Source: an uncultured Muribaculaceae bacterium (GTDB taxonomy: Bacteria; Bacteroidota; Bacteroidia; Bacteroidales; Muribaculaceae). Taken from it: a stretch of DNA of 64,000 nt. The notes under the pieces were generated by a model that saw nothing but the letters and a program-made list of their open reading frames with translations, was not told the origin of the DNA and did no database searches. The DNA lies in assembly GCA_910584055.1 (NCBI GenBank), contig CAJTZS010000019.1, positions 1 to 64,000 on the forward strand, in the 5' to 3' direction. Of the stretch, positions 17,243 through 27,239 are shown piece after piece (position 1 is the stretch's first letter; every line of letters starts with the position of its first letter). Both the position numbers and the translations under genes were made by a program.

Positions 17243-19249
17243 ATGAAAAGAAAATTAATATATCTTACAATAGCTGCATGTTTCACTTCATGTGCCGATA
17301 AGAACAGCCTATGGTCTGAATGGCCGACATGGGAAGGGGCGGAAGTTGTAAGCATCAATGGTATAGAGCTCATAGATGTGGCTTACGACCAGGCGGTGAG
17401 TGCAAAAATATCCGTTCAAAGCGGAGATGTCGTTCAGTTCAGCGGAATCCGCAATCTTGACGGGGCGCTACAGCCGGAATGGTTCACAAAAGATTCCAAT
17501 GAGCAGTATCGCTTCAGCGGTCCTTCGGGAGAATACATTTTCGTTTATGACCGCGCTGCCAACCTTCTGTACGTGGATTTGCGCGAGGGTTCATTCCCCG
17601 ATTATATTTGGATGACCGGCGAGGGATGGGGACATCCCGGCACTTCGAGGGTGACGGCTAAAGGTTGGTCGATAGATGATGCAAAGGATATGCTCACCTG
17701 TCCCCAGAAGGAGAAGGGTATCTTCGAGACTGTGATATATATGGGCGAAGGGGCAAAGATCAAGTTCTTCAAATTCCATGCATGGGAAAATGAGATCAAT
17801 GCCGGCAACATGACAATAGCCACGCCGTTTGTGATAGGGAAGAACTCTACGGATGACTTTGTCCCCGGTGCACTTATGACTCCCGGCAAATACCGATTTA
17901 TTGTCGATACCAATCTCGGCACTGTCTCGGCAGAGCCGGTTGAAGGCGAAATAGAAGTGCCGCAAATGTTTGTAAACGATGTTCAATTGGGTTCAAATAG
18001 CGAATACTCCCAGATGATGAGCGCGAAGGTATACGTGAAGCAGGGTTCGGTGGTGACCTTCAGCGGTTTCCCGGAAAATGTCAGGAGAATGCTGCAGCCC
18101 GATTGGTTCGGTGACTTCAACGACAATACGGCTGTTTTCAAAGGTCCGTCGGCTTCTTATTACCTATGCTATGACCTCGACAATCATCTCATCTATGTGC
18201 AGAATCCCAAGGCCTCATATCCAAACAATCTGCTCTTGTTGGGGACAGGTTTCGGACATCCGGCGTTGAACTATGCCAATTCAACACAATATACATTTGA
18301 TCATCCTCAAAATGCAATATTATGTCGGAAAGTTGAGCCGGAGGTGTTTGAGACAACATTGTTCCTCAGTGATAAATTCGCAATCAAACCCTTTAAGACT
18401 TACAGCTGGAGTGAAGGTCTCAATATCTCTCCGATACCGGAAAATATAATCGATGCAGATGTCTTTGTAAATGATGAAGGATTCGGACATATCACAGGTG
18501 ACATCATTCCCGGACGCGACTTTAAGGCAGGGGTATATACGATCCGTGTTGATGTGAAAAACAATCAGATGTACCTTGTCGGCACGGTAGACAACCCTCA
18601 GGATTATAAGCAGGAACTATGCGTGAACGGGACTAAGCTTACGGATTCCAAGATAAGTGGATACGTAGAGGGGACATTTAACCTCACTCAAGGTCAGGAA
18701 ATGAGTTTTTCCGGCTTCAAGCGTGTGAAACTGATGCTTCAGCCTGAGTATTTCTCGGTTTCCGGTGATAAAGTTTCATTCATTGCTCCGTCGGGAGAAT
18801 ACCGGCTGTCTTATAGTGTGGCTCGCGAGCACCTCTATGTCGAGAGGGCTGACAGGTTTGAATGGCCCGACGGACTCTGGATCACGGGATATGATTACTC
18901 ACATCCTGCCGGTACGGGGGCTTGCGACGGAGACCGCGCCGGGAAAGCGAACGGTGAATGGGGATGGGACGATCCCAAGGATTATGTATGTTGTGTGCCA
19001 AAGGGTAACGGCATATTCGAGACAACATTGCGTCTGAATGATAATTTCATGTTCCGGTTCTTTACGAATAAAGGTTCATGGACAGATGTCATAACTCCCC
19101 TGGTATATGATGTCTCCTCAACTGAAGGACTCTTCCGCGACGATTGGGTGAATTTCGGACAAGGCGCAGGATTCGCGGCGGGTACATACAGAATCACCGT
19201 GGATACTAACAACAAGAAAATAACAGCAGAACGAATAACTTTAAAATAA
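17243..19249 (+). CDS. Surface lipoprotein with three tandem repeat units (SusE/F position)
   Basis: A 668-residue lipoprotein (CFTSCADKNS). It holds three copies of a unit of roughly 200 residues, each with FSG(I/F)..., (M)LQPEWF/DWF/EYF, a (S)GPSGEY or APSGEY strand, then PDYIWMTGEGWGHPG-like and a final AGTYRI/GKYRFIVDTN strand. The strict order and aromatic conservation suggest carbohydrate-binding beta domains, as in SusE/SusF proteins, whose gene position it occupies. The next gene is a paralogue. The glycan-binding role is inference from context. Confidence 0.7.
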   Translation: MKRKLIYLTIAACFTSCADKNSLWSEWPTWEGAEVVSINGIELIDVAYDQAVSAKISVQSGDVVQFSGIRNLDGALQPEWFTKDSNEQYRFSGPSGEYIFVYDRAANLLYVDLREGSFPDYIWMTGEGWGHPGTSRVTAKGWSIDDAKDMLTCPQKEKGIFETVIYMGEGAKIKFFKFHAWENEINAGNMTIATPFVIGKNSTDDFVPGALMTPGKYRFIVDTNLGTVSAEPVEGEIEVPQMFVNDVQLGSNSEYSQMMSAKVYVKQGSVVTFSGFPENVRRMLQPDWFGDFNDNTAVFKGPSASYYLCYDLDNHLIYVQNPKASYPNNLLLLGTGFGHPALNYANSTQYTFDHPQNAILCRKVEPEVFETTLFLSDKFAIKPFKTYSWSEGLNISPIPENIIDADVFVNDEGFGHITGDIIPGRDFKAGVYTIRVDVKNNQMYLVGTVDNPQDYKQELCVNGTKLTDSKISGYVEGTFNLTQGQEMSFSGFKRVKLMLQPEYFSVSGDKVSFIAPSGEYRLSYSVAREHLYVERADRFEWPDGLWITGYDYSHPAGTGACDGDRAGKANGEWGWDDPKDYVCCVPKGNGIFETTLRLNDNFMFRFFTNKGSWTDVITPLVYDVSSTEGLFRDDWVNFGQGAGFAAGTYRITVDTNNKKITAERITLK

Positions 19250-19259
19250 CACTTAAATT

Positions 19260-20819
19260 ATGAAAAGAAACTTATTACTATTGACACTGTCCCTGTCGAG
19301 TGTATGTATGTGGGGACAAAAGGTGAACGATGTCGATATGACGGCAGAGCGCATCTGCGATATCGATTTCATGAAAGCAAGCATGCAGCTGACCAACGGT
19401 CAGAAAATGGCTTTCAGCGGATTTGACAACCTTAATGCCGATGAGATGCTGCAGCCGGACTTCTTTGAGATAGAATCGGGTAGCGAGGCCACGTTTACAG
19501 GATCAGACGGTAAATACTCATTTTATTTCAATCCGTCGGATAATGTGATGTTTGTCATCAAGGATGATGCCAATTATCCTGATGCATTATGGATTATCGG
19601 ACAAGGTTTCGGTCATCCAAAGGCCTTAAAGGCGAATGCTGGATGGAAGTTGGAAGCTCCACTTGCAATGCAGGCGAAAAAAACGGGGGATGATGTATAT
19701 GAATTGACGATGTATCTTGAGAATGGCTTTGATTTCCTGTCCAAATCACACAGTGATTGGGATGTTAGCCATAACCTTGCCGGAAACAAGATGTTCCCGT
19801 GGCCGGAAGGTGAAGTGCAGATGAATTTCTATATAGGTGACAATGGCAACTCGCATTTCTGTGGTGATTTCATGTCGGATGAGAAATTTGTTGCAGGAGT
19901 CTATACTGTGAAATTCGACTTAAAGAGCGGGAATTGTGTGTTCCAGAAAGAGGGTGAGCCTCCTGTGGAATTTGTATCCTCGCGCATTATTAACGGAGTG
20001 GAAGGAACAAACACCCAGTGTTCTAAAAACAACGGTGAAAAAATCGTAGACTACATGTATTGGGACTTGGATCTTAAACAAGGTCAGAATATGAATTTTC
20101 AGGGATTCAAGAGACTTAACCTCATGCTTCAGCCTGAATATTTTACCAATTACAGCGGAACTTGGGTTTTCAATGCTCCCGACGGAAACTACCGTATATG
20201 GTTTATAAAGGAAGACAAGGCCATCTACTGCGAGCGTTTGGATAAAAATACATTAGCTGACGGCATTGTGGTTATGACAGGAGCTAATTATATTCATCCC
20301 GTGAAGAATGGTACATTCTGTGACAACATGAGGGCTAACTGGGGTTATGAACTCCCTTCGGATTATGTTTTCTGCGTTCCAAAGGAGAATGGAGTTCATG
20401 AGACATATCTGTATCTCGAGCCCGATTTCATGATAAGAGGCTATGAAGGAAAAGGTAGCTGGAGTGACCCAATAAACGGTAAGACGTATACAATGACAGG
20501 AGACCTTGCAGATAAACAAAATATCGGTTGGGATAATCTTGGTCTTGCTGATGATAAAAAAGCTGAATTCACCCCGGGAACATTCCATGTTCTGATTGAT
20601 ACGAATAACAAGACTGCAAACTTTGAGCGTGTCAACATGGCTGAAGTGAACGGCGTGCATAGTGATCCTACCGGTGTTGAGGAAGTTCTGGATGCAGAAA
20701 AGACAATTGTAGGTGTATACACAATCACAGGCGTAAAGGTAACCGATACTGACAACCTTGCCAAAGGTATCTATGTGATCACATATTCCGACGGATCATC
20801 CAAGAAAGTGATTAAATAA
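19260..20819 (+). CDS. Paralogous multi-repeat secreted protein with C-terminal sorting-like tail
   Basis: A 519-residue protein carrying two copies of the same repeat unit as the upstream gene (MLQPDFFEIES, LIIGQGFGHP-like; then FQGFKRLNLMLQPEYF, GANYIHP). It differs at both ends: the signal peptide (SSVCMWGQKVN) shows no lipobox Cys, and the last ~75 residues (VYTITGVKVTD...GIYVITYSDGSSKKVIK) have the type A sorting-domain look of T9SS cargo or Por-secretion-tail proteins. So one paralogue seems lipid-anchored and the other secreted or sorted differently. It ends just before a strong terminator. Confidence 0.65.
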   Translation: MKRNLLLLTLSLSSVCMWGQKVNDVDMTAERICDIDFMKASMQLTNGQKMAFSGFDNLNADEMLQPDFFEIESGSEATFTGSDGKYSFYFNPSDNVMFVIKDDANYPDALWIIGQGFGHPKALKANAGWKLEAPLAMQAKKTGDDVYELTMYLENGFDFLSKSHSDWDVSHNLAGNKMFPWPEGEVQMNFYIGDNGNSHFCGDFMSDEKFVAGVYTVKFDLKSGNCVFQKEGEPPVEFVSSRIINGVEGTNTQCSKNNGEKIVDYMYWDLDLKQGQNMNFQGFKRLNLMLQPEYFTNYSGTWVFNAPDGNYRIWFIKEDKAIYCERLDKNTLADGIVVMTGANYIHPVKNGTFCDNMRANWGYELPSDYVFCVPKENGVHETYLYLEPDFMIRGYEGKGSWSDPINGKTYTMTGDLADKQNIGWDNLGLADDKKAEFTPGTFHVLIDTNNKTANFERVNMAEVNGVHSDPTGVEEVLDAEKTIVGVYTITGVKVTDTDNLAKGIYVITYSDGSSKKVIK

Positions 20820-20850
20820 GTGATTAGCCTGTCGTTCTAAATTTTTAGAA

Positions 20851-20885
20851 ATGGCGATGTGCCAATAATTTGGGCACATCGCCAT
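20851..20885 (+). terminator. Rho-independent type terminator after the SusC operon
   Basis: ATGGCGATGTGCC (20851-20863) pairs with GGCACATCGCCAT (20873-20885) over a 9-nt loop, followed by TTATTATAT. It ends the susC-susD-esterase-repeat protein operon. A longer reading of the GH3 frame begins inside this stem and is therefore not the start. Confidence 0.8.
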
Positions 20886-20903
20886 TTATTATATAAGTGT
20901 CTT

Positions 20904-23171
20904 ATGAGGAGTTTAATTAATTATATTATTCCGGCTGTTGCCGGAATATCTTTGCTGTCGTGTTCAAAAAATGACAGCGATGCTTTCATTGATGACTTGA
21001 TGTCGCGTATGACTCTCGAAGAGAAAATCGGCCAGTTGAATCTTCCCGTTGGCGGTGACATACAGTCGGGTGTCGTGCTCGGTCCGCAACTCGACAGTCT
21101 GATATTGGAAGGGAGTATCGGAGGCTTCTTCAATGTCAAAGGCGTGGAGGAGATTTCGCGACTTCAACACTTGGCAGTGGAGAAAGGTCCGCACGGGATT
21201 CCGTTGCTTGTAGGAGCTGACGTTGTTCACGGTTACGAGACCATTTTCCCGATACCGTTGGCTCTCTCATGTTCCTGGGATTCGGTTGCCGTGGAGAGGA
21301 TGGCACATATCTCGGCGATCGAGGCTACAGCCGATGGTGTCAACTGGAACTTCAGCCCGATGGTGGATATCTGTCGCGACCCGCGTTGGGGCCGCATAGC
21401 CGAGGGCTCCGGTGAAGACCCGTATCTCGGAAGCATACTTGCGAAAGCCTATGTGAGGGGTTATCAGGGTGACAATATGAAATCTGATTCCACACTCATG
21501 GCTTGTGTGAAGCATTTTGCACTTTATGGTGCTACCGAGGGTGGACGGGACTACAACACGGTTGACATGAGCAAGGAGCGGATGTTTAATTATTATCTTC
21601 CTCCGTTCCAAGCTACAGTAGATGCCGGAGTGGGGAGCCTGATGTCCTCTTTCAACTTAATCAACGGACAGCATGCTACGGCTGCAAAGTGGTTATTGAA
21701 TGATGTGTTAAGGGATGATTGGGAATTCCAGGGACTGATTGCTACTGATTATAACTCTATTCCCGAGGTCTCGACAATGGGAACATCAGCAATGGAGGAT
21801 GCCGCCGCCAATGCGCTGAACGCGGGGACGGACATGGACATGGTGTCGGGATTATATGTAAAGACACTCGCCGATGCCGTGAAACGCGGTTTGGTAAAGG
21901 AGAAGACAATCGATGACGCATGTCGGAGGGTGCTTGAGGCCAAACAGAAGTTAGGTCTTTTCGATGATCCTTATAAATATTGCAACGAGGAAAGAGCGAA
22001 GGGAGATATATTTACCCCTGCACATAGGGATATGGCACGTGAGATTGCAGCGCAGACATTCGTGCTTATGAAGAACGACAACAATATCCTTCCGCTTAAG
22101 AAGAGAGGGAGGATAGCGTTGATAGGACCTCTTGCCGATGCCGCCAACAATATGTGCGGATGCTGGAGTATGCTCGCAAAGACCGAGAACCACGAATCGC
22201 TGCTGACAGCATTCCGCAATGCTGTAGGCAATGAAGCCGAGATATTGTATGCCAAGGGAAGCAATGTCTATTATGATGAGACCACCCAGAAGAACGCTAC
22301 CGGATTGCGCCGGATAGAGCATACAGGAGATGATGCTGGCCTCCATGCCGAGGCATTGCTTGTAGCTGCGCAATCTGATGTTATTGTAGCTGCCATAGGG
22401 GAATCCTCCGACATGAGCGGCGAGTCCGCGTCAAGAACGGAAATTACCATTCCCGACACTCAACGCGATTTGCTCAAGAAGTTGGTGAATACAGGCAAGC
22501 CCGTTGTATTGCTTCTATTCACCGGTCGTCCTTTAGTCCTTGACTGGGAATCGGAGAACGTGACATCGATACTGAATGTATGGTTCGGCGGTAGCGAGGC
22601 GGGTGACGCGATAGCCGATGTTGTCTTCGGCGGCAAGTCTCCGCAAGGAAAACTGACCACTACCTTCCCTCGCAGCGTGGGTCAGGTCCCGCTATACTAC
22701 AACCACCTTATGTCGAGTCATCCCGATCCACAGGAGGGTGTCTTCAACCGCTACTGTAGCAACTATATCGATTGTTCCAACGAACCGCTTTATCCATTCG
22801 GTTACGGATTGAGTTACACGACATTCGAATACGGGAAACCGCAACTTAGCTCAACAACCCTTGAACGGGATGGCACTGTGACATTGAGCGTGGAGATAAA
22901 AAACACGGGGGATTATGACGGGGTGGAGATAGTGCAGATGTATCTGCGAGACCCGGTGGCGCAGATTGCCAGGCCTGTGAAGGAACTGAAGGATTTCAGG
23001 AGGGTATATATTCCCAAGGGGGGAAAAAAACGGGTTGAATTCACTATCGATGCGGAGAAACTTAAATATTACAACGCAGACCTTGAGTATGTGTATGACC
23101 CCGGTGAATTCCGGGTGATGGTGGGACCCGACAGCGAAAATTTGCAGACACTTACATTCACGGCAAAATAG
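20904..23171 (+). CDS. Glycoside hydrolase family 3 beta-glycosidase (lipoprotein)
   Basis: 755 residues from ATG 20904, which gives an SPII signal (ISLLSCSKND); the upstream in-frame start lies in a terminator. GH3 order is complete: N-terminal barrel (MTLEEKIGQLNL, GADVVHGYETIFPIPLA, DPRWGRIAEGSGEDPYLG, VKHFALYGATEGGRDYN), nucleophile Asp about 282 in LIATDYNSIPE, second alpha/beta domain, and C-terminal FnIII-like domain (LSVEIKNTGDYDGVEIVQMYL). It hydrolyses terminal beta-glucose or beta-xylose from oligosaccharides, probably in the periplasm. Six nt before the GH43 gene. Confidence 0.92.
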   Translation: MRSLINYIIPAVAGISLLSCSKNDSDAFIDDLMSRMTLEEKIGQLNLPVGGDIQSGVVLGPQLDSLILEGSIGGFFNVKGVEEISRLQHLAVEKGPHGIPLLVGADVVHGYETIFPIPLALSCSWDSVAVERMAHISAIEATADGVNWNFSPMVDICRDPRWGRIAEGSGEDPYLGSILAKAYVRGYQGDNMKSDSTLMACVKHFALYGATEGGRDYNTVDMSKERMFNYYLPPFQATVDAGVGSLMSSFNLINGQHATAAKWLLNDVLRDDWEFQGLIATDYNSIPEVSTMGTSAMEDAAANALNAGTDMDMVSGLYVKTLADAVKRGLVKEKTIDDACRRVLEAKQKLGLFDDPYKYCNEERAKGDIFTPAHRDMAREIAAQTFVLMKNDNNILPLKKRGRIALIGPLADAANNMCGCWSMLAKTENHESLLTAFRNAVGNEAEILYAKGSNVYYDETTQKNATGLRRIEHTGDDAGLHAEALLVAAQSDVIVAAIGESSDMSGESASRTEITIPDTQRDLLKKLVNTGKPVVLLLFTGRPLVLDWESENVTSILNVWFGGSEAGDAIADVVFGGKSPQGKLTTTFPRSVGQVPLYYNHLMSSHPDPQEGVFNRYCSNYIDCSNEPLYPFGYGLSYTTFEYGKPQLSSTTLERDGTVTLSVEIKNTGDYDGVEIVQMYLRDPVAQIARPVKELKDFRRVYIPKGGKKRVEFTIDAEKLKYYNADLEYVYDPGEFRVMVGPDSENLQTLTFTAK

Positions 23172-23177
23172 AAGCTT

Positions 23178-24182
23178 ATGAGATTATACAAATATATATT
23201 CGCCCCGGCAATGATAATTGCCGGAGCGGCGGGACTGAGAGCCGAAACGAAAAACCTGGAGGATATAAGGATCAGGGATCCTTTTATCCTTACGGACAAT
23301 GCTGCGAAACAATATTACATGTATCGCACATCGGATTCGATAACGCCTTCTGGGAAAGTAATTGGGGGAGTGGAGGTCTTTAAAAGCAAGGACCTGAAGA
23401 GATGGGAAGGCCCTGAACTTGTGATGAGGATACCCGATGACAATGGACTGACCGGGACGGTGTGGGCACCGGAAGTGCACAGGCATAATGGGAAATATTA
23501 TCTTTTCGCAACCATCAACAGCGATATCAAATGGAAGAAAAGCCTTAACGGGTGGCCGGCCCTGACAGCGAGGGGGACACAGATATTCCATGCCGACAAT
23601 CCGGAAGGACCGTTCAGGCCGTTCAGTAAATTCACCACTACGCCGATGGACTGGATGGCCCTCGACGGCACACTTTGGGTGGAGGACGGGAAACCGTATA
23701 TGGTTTTCTGTCATGAATGGGTGCAGACGGTTGACGGCACCATGGAAGCCGTCGAACTGAAGTCCGACCTCTCGGAAATGGCATCCGGACCGGTAACATT
23801 GTTTTATGGCTCGGCGCCCGACTGGTCAACTGGAGGGAGGACCAATGTCTCCGCTCCCGAGAATTTCGTCACAGACGGATGTTTCCTTTACCGCACGAAG
23901 ACAGGAAAGCTTCTGATGATATGGTCGAGCTTCAGTCATGGGGAATATGCCATAGGCATCGCTGAATCGTTAACCGGTTCGGTGAAGGGACCGTGGAGAC
24001 AGCAGGAGAAGCCGCTGTTCGTAAAGAACGGCGGTCACGGCATGATATTCAGAACTCTTGAAGGCCAGCTATGTCTCATCCTGCATCAGCCAAACAGCCC
24101 GGCGGGGGCTGAACGTGCCAAAATTTTCAAACTCAAAGATGAGGGGGAAACCTTGAGCCTTATCTCTAATGGGGCGGAATAG
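23178..24182 (+). CDS. Glycoside hydrolase family 43 protein
   Basis: 334 residues with a signal peptide (AGAAGLRAETK). Five-bladed propeller: catalytic base Asp about 34 in IRDPFIL, then GTVWAPEVHRHNGKYYLF, a central ALDGTLWVEDGKPYMVF and the end motif NGGHGMIF. The usual acid motif (EGP) appears as VTDGCFLYR, so the general acid is not certain; a Glu lies a few residues earlier (APENF). Likely an alpha-L-arabinofuranosidase or beta-xylosidase-type enzyme cleaving side chains; the exact bond cannot be read. Cotranscribed with GH3. Confidence 0.82.
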   Translation: MRLYKYIFAPAMIIAGAAGLRAETKNLEDIRIRDPFILTDNAAKQYYMYRTSDSITPSGKVIGGVEVFKSKDLKRWEGPELVMRIPDDNGLTGTVWAPEVHRHNGKYYLFATINSDIKWKKSLNGWPALTARGTQIFHADNPEGPFRPFSKFTTTPMDWMALDGTLWVEDGKPYMVFCHEWVQTVDGTMEAVELKSDLSEMASGPVTLFYGSAPDWSTGGRTNVSAPENFVTDGCFLYRTKTGKLLMIWSSFSHGEYAIGIAESLTGSVKGPWRQQEKPLFVKNGGHGMIFRTLEGQLCLILHQPNSPAGAERAKIFKLKDEGETLSLISNGAE

Positions 24183-24212
24183 GGTGGAATAGGGCTTAAT
24201 AGGAATTATAGG
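24175..24212. repeat. Intergenic G-tract repeat
   Basis: GGGGCGGAATAGGG-type units of about 9 nt continue out of the GH43 stop into the gap before the next frame, on the coding strand here. Same family as the runs near 4564, 25292 and 31825. Confidence 0.55.
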
Positions 24213-24227
24213 AGAAATAGGAGAGAT

Positions 24228-25294
24228 ATGAAAAATAGGAGAAAAGGGATGGCGACTGGGATTTTGTTAGCTTTGGCGGGATTGTCGGTTAATGTTGCAT
24301 ATGCCGCGCATGCTGAGCGCAGAATCAAAATAGGTGGATATGTGGGAGACAGGATTGAATTGTGTATCAACAACAGAGTGAAATGTCAGGATACGCGTCA
24401 GCTTGTTGAACCTTTCCGTCATCTGACCGAAGGAACACGCTGGCAGACTGAATTCATTGGGAAATGGATGCTCGGTGCGATAGCGTCATATCGTTACACC
24501 GAAGACCCCGAATTACTGAGGAAGATTAAGGATGCCGCTGCCAGAGCGGAGAGGAGCAATGCGGACTCCCCATCAATTGCTGCAATGCTAACGGTCCCCG
24601 AGGATTTGCCTTGATTCCGGATTTCGCGACAAAGGCATGCGGGGATACGATTTTTATAAACCTCTGGCTACCCATACAGAGAAATTATGTGTCTAAGGGA
24701 AATGAGATAAACCTTGAAATCGAAACTGCTTTTCCGACAAGCGGGAAAAACCGGCTCAAATTAACCCGGTCAAATCCGGGGAATCAGGTTTTGGCACTGA
24801 GGATTCCCGGCTGGGCGGAGGGTAGATACAAATTCATATCCGGCAATGATACTGTTTCCCCACCGGTTTGTGCAGGATATGCATATGTGGATGCAGGAGG
24901 GGTTAAGTCACTTGAAATTGAAGCGGACTTCAATCTGCAGAGCAAACTGAATGAATTGAACGGTATGCAGGCAATAACGCTGGGACCTATTAGCTTTGCG
25001 AGGGATAATCGTTATAATGACGGGGATGTTGACGAATGCGGAGTGATTGAGACCGACCCGGAGGGGAACGTGGCGGCACGACTCGTTATGGTTCCCGACA
25101 AATTTTCATGGCTGACCCTCGAAGTGCCGATGGTTTCAGGCACAGACCTGGAGGATTCGGAAAACAGGAAAGCCCGCTATGTGAAATTCTGTGATTTCGG
25201 TTCGGCCGGAAACGACTGGGCGAAGGACGGGCGTTACCGGGTATGGATCACACGCCCGATTCATGCGATGTCGCAGCCGTATCGGAAGTATTGA
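24228..25294 (+). pseudogene. Internally deleted GH127-like (beta-L-arabinofuranosidase/DUF1680) gene
   Basis: Two abutting reading frames (24228-24614 and 24611-25294) look like the two ends of one large gene. The first has a signal peptide and the N-terminal GH127 segment (LVEPFRHLTEGTRWQTEFIGKW, SYRYTEDPELLRKIK). The second, in another frame, has the C-terminal beta-sandwich part (IFINLWLP, ALRIPGWAEG, LGPISFARD, TLEVPMV). Members of this family are usually 700-800 residues; here the central catalytic barrel with its Cys-rich Zn site is missing. The junction is near 24595-24611, so a deletion plus frameshift. The neighbours are real PUL enzymes, so this is a decayed member of the same locus. 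Confidence 0.75.
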
Positions 25295-25345
25295 ATGGGA
25301 CGCAATGGGGATTCATGGGGCGGAATGGGACGAGATGGGGACGGG
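25292..25345. repeat. Intergenic G-tract repeat
   Basis: About 50 nt of GGG/GGGG tracts spaced by 5-7 nt (AATGGGACGCAATGGGG, then further units), directly after the GH127-like remnant and before GH97, on the coding strand. At least six G-tracts of 3 or more. Confidence 0.6.
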
Positions 25346-25373
25346 GATTTTTATAATTTATACATCAACTTAT

Positions 25374-27239
25374 ATGAAGACGGTATCTTTTACCATAAGA
25401 AAAATGCGGACTAATATTTTTTGGATATTCCTTTTGCTCTTTACTTCTATCTTCTCTCCATTGCAGGCGAAGGATTTCAAAGTCAATTCCCCGGACGGGA
25501 CAATAAAAGTCAGTGTGACGGATGGTCTCAGCTATGTCGTCACCTGCTGTGATGAGGTTGCCTTTAGCGGATCAACAAATCTGAAGGTGAAGCATGGCGC
25601 AGTCTATGACAAGGTGAATTCTCCAAAATTCACGCATATAGACAGGATGATAGAAACTCCATTCTATCGGGATGCTAAAATCAGGGAGGAATATAATTCC
25701 ATGACACTCAAAAGTTCCGGAGGATGGTCTGTCGAATTCCGGGTTTATGACGACGGGATGGCATGGAGATGGAACTATACGGGAAAGAAACCGGTGGAAA
25801 TCGAAGAGGAAACGGTTGAATACAACTTTCCTAAGGATGGAAAAGCGATTGTTCCCTATGTCCGTACAGACAATATAAATGATTTCGAGTCGCAATTTTT
25901 CAATTCATTTGAAAACACTTATACCGAAACGACATTGACGGGAATGGACAGCCGCAGGCTCGCTTTCCTGCCACTTGTGATAGAGCCGTCGGACAGCTTG
26001 AGAGTGCTTCTGACAGAAAGCGATGTCGCTGACTATCCGGGATTATATCTAAACCGTCAGGATGGAACGATGCTTAAAGGTGTATCTGCCAATCGTCCGA
26101 AGAAGTTACGTGCAGGAGGTTATCTTAACGCCCAGATGCTTGTTGAGGAGAGGGAGGACTATATTGCCGGGATTGACGGTTCCTGTTCGTTGCTTTGGAG
26201 GGTAGCGGTGATTTCGCGTGAAGACATCGGCCTGGCGCAGAGTCAACTCGGATATCTTTTAGGCGGGGAAAGCAAAATACAGGATGTCTCATGGATAAAA
26301 CCGGGGAAGGTTGCATGGGACTGGTGGAACGACTGGAATTTAAAGGGCGTTGATTTCCTCACCGGGGTAAATAACGACACGTACAAAGCATATATAGATT
26401 TTGCTGCGGAAAACGGGATAGAGTATGTGATACTTGATGACGGATGGAGCAGCAAGGAAAGCGGCGACCTCTTCACCATTGTGCCCGAGATAAATCTGCC
26501 GGAACTTATTGCATACGGCAATGAGAAGGGAGTCGGATTGATTCTTTGGGCAGGCTACCTTCCATTCGCAAAAGATATGGCAGAGGTGTGCCGGGTCTAC
26601 TCGGAGATGGGGATAAAGGGTTTCAAGGTGGATTTCCTTGACCGGAATGACCAGCTGATGACAGACTTCGAGGAGCGTGCGGCGGAAACTGCGGCCAGAT
26701 ATCACCTGATCCTCGACCTTCACGGCACGCACATGCCCGGCGGAATGAACAGGAGATGGCCGAATATGCTGAATTTCGAAGGAGTGCACGGACTGGAACA
26801 GGTGAAGTTCAATCACAACGGTTTTGACCAGGTCAGGTATGACGCCACCATACCGTTTATACGTCAGGCATCGGGACCGATGGACTATACCCAGGGGGCC
26901 ATGCGCAATTCCACACGTGGCAATCATTACATCTCGAATTCGGAGCCGATGAGCCAGGGCACGCGGTGTCACCAACTGGCCCTTTATATGATTCTCGACG
27001 CACCGCTGACAATGCTGTGCGATTCCCCGTCCAATTACCGGCAGGAACAGGAATGCACGGATTTTATTGCCGCCGTCCCCACCGTATGGGACGAAACCCG
27101 GATTCTGCAAGGCAAGATGGGAGAGTATATACTAACGGCAAGAAGGAGCGGTGACGAATGGTTCGTGGGAGGTATCACCGACTGGACTCCACGGAATATC
27201 GACGTGACATTTGATTTTTTTGCCAGACGGGGATTATGA
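25374..27239 (+). CDS. Glycoside hydrolase family 97, reading frame shifted near its end
   Basis: Start ATG 25374 (ATG 25404 is possible) gives a signal peptide (FSPLQAKDF). GH97 order: N-terminal beta-sandwich (VNSPDGTIKVSV), barrel with KVAWDWWNDWNLKG, YVILDDGWS, GFKVDFLDRNDQ (Asp about 420), LDLHGTHMPGG, NFEGVHGLEQ and the C-terminal beta domain. An Asp at this place is the nucleophile of retaining GH97 alpha-galactosidases, so alpha-galactosidase is the likelier activity. At a T7 run (27214-27220) the frame exits early (stop at 27239); one fewer T would add the normal tail. The lost part is only the final beta strands, so activity may remain. Confidence 0.85.
   Translation: MKTVSFTIRKMRTNIFWIFLLLFTSIFSPLQAKDFKVNSPDGTIKVSVTDGLSYVVTCCDEVAFSGSTNLKVKHGAVYDKVNSPKFTHIDRMIETPFYRDAKIREEYNSMTLKSSGGWSVEFRVYDDGMAWRWNYTGKKPVEIEEETVEYNFPKDGKAIVPYVRTDNINDFESQFFNSFENTYTETTLTGMDSRRLAFLPLVIEPSDSLRVLLTESDVADYPGLYLNRQDGTMLKGVSANRPKKLRAGGYLNAQMLVEEREDYIAGIDGSCSLLWRVAVISREDIGLAQSQLGYLLGGESKIQDVSWIKPGKVAWDWWNDWNLKGVDFLTGVNNDTYKAYIDFAAENGIEYVILDDGWSSKESGDLFTIVPEINLPELIAYGNEKGVGLILWAGYLPFAKDMAEVCRVYSEMGIKGFKVDFLDRNDQLMTDFEERAAETAARYHLILDLHGTHMPGGMNRRWPNMLNFEGVHGLEQVKFNHNGFDQVRYDATIPFIRQASGPMDYTQGAMRNSTRGNHYISNSEPMSQGTRCHQLALYMILDAPLTMLCDSPSNYRQEQECTDFIAAVPTVWDETRILQGKMGEYILTARRSGDEWFVGGITDWTPRNIDVTFDFFARRGL

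Noticed and set aside
20859..20903. Earlier start for the GH3 gene
   Set aside because: It lies inside the terminator stem and removes the clear lipoprotein signal that starts at 20904.
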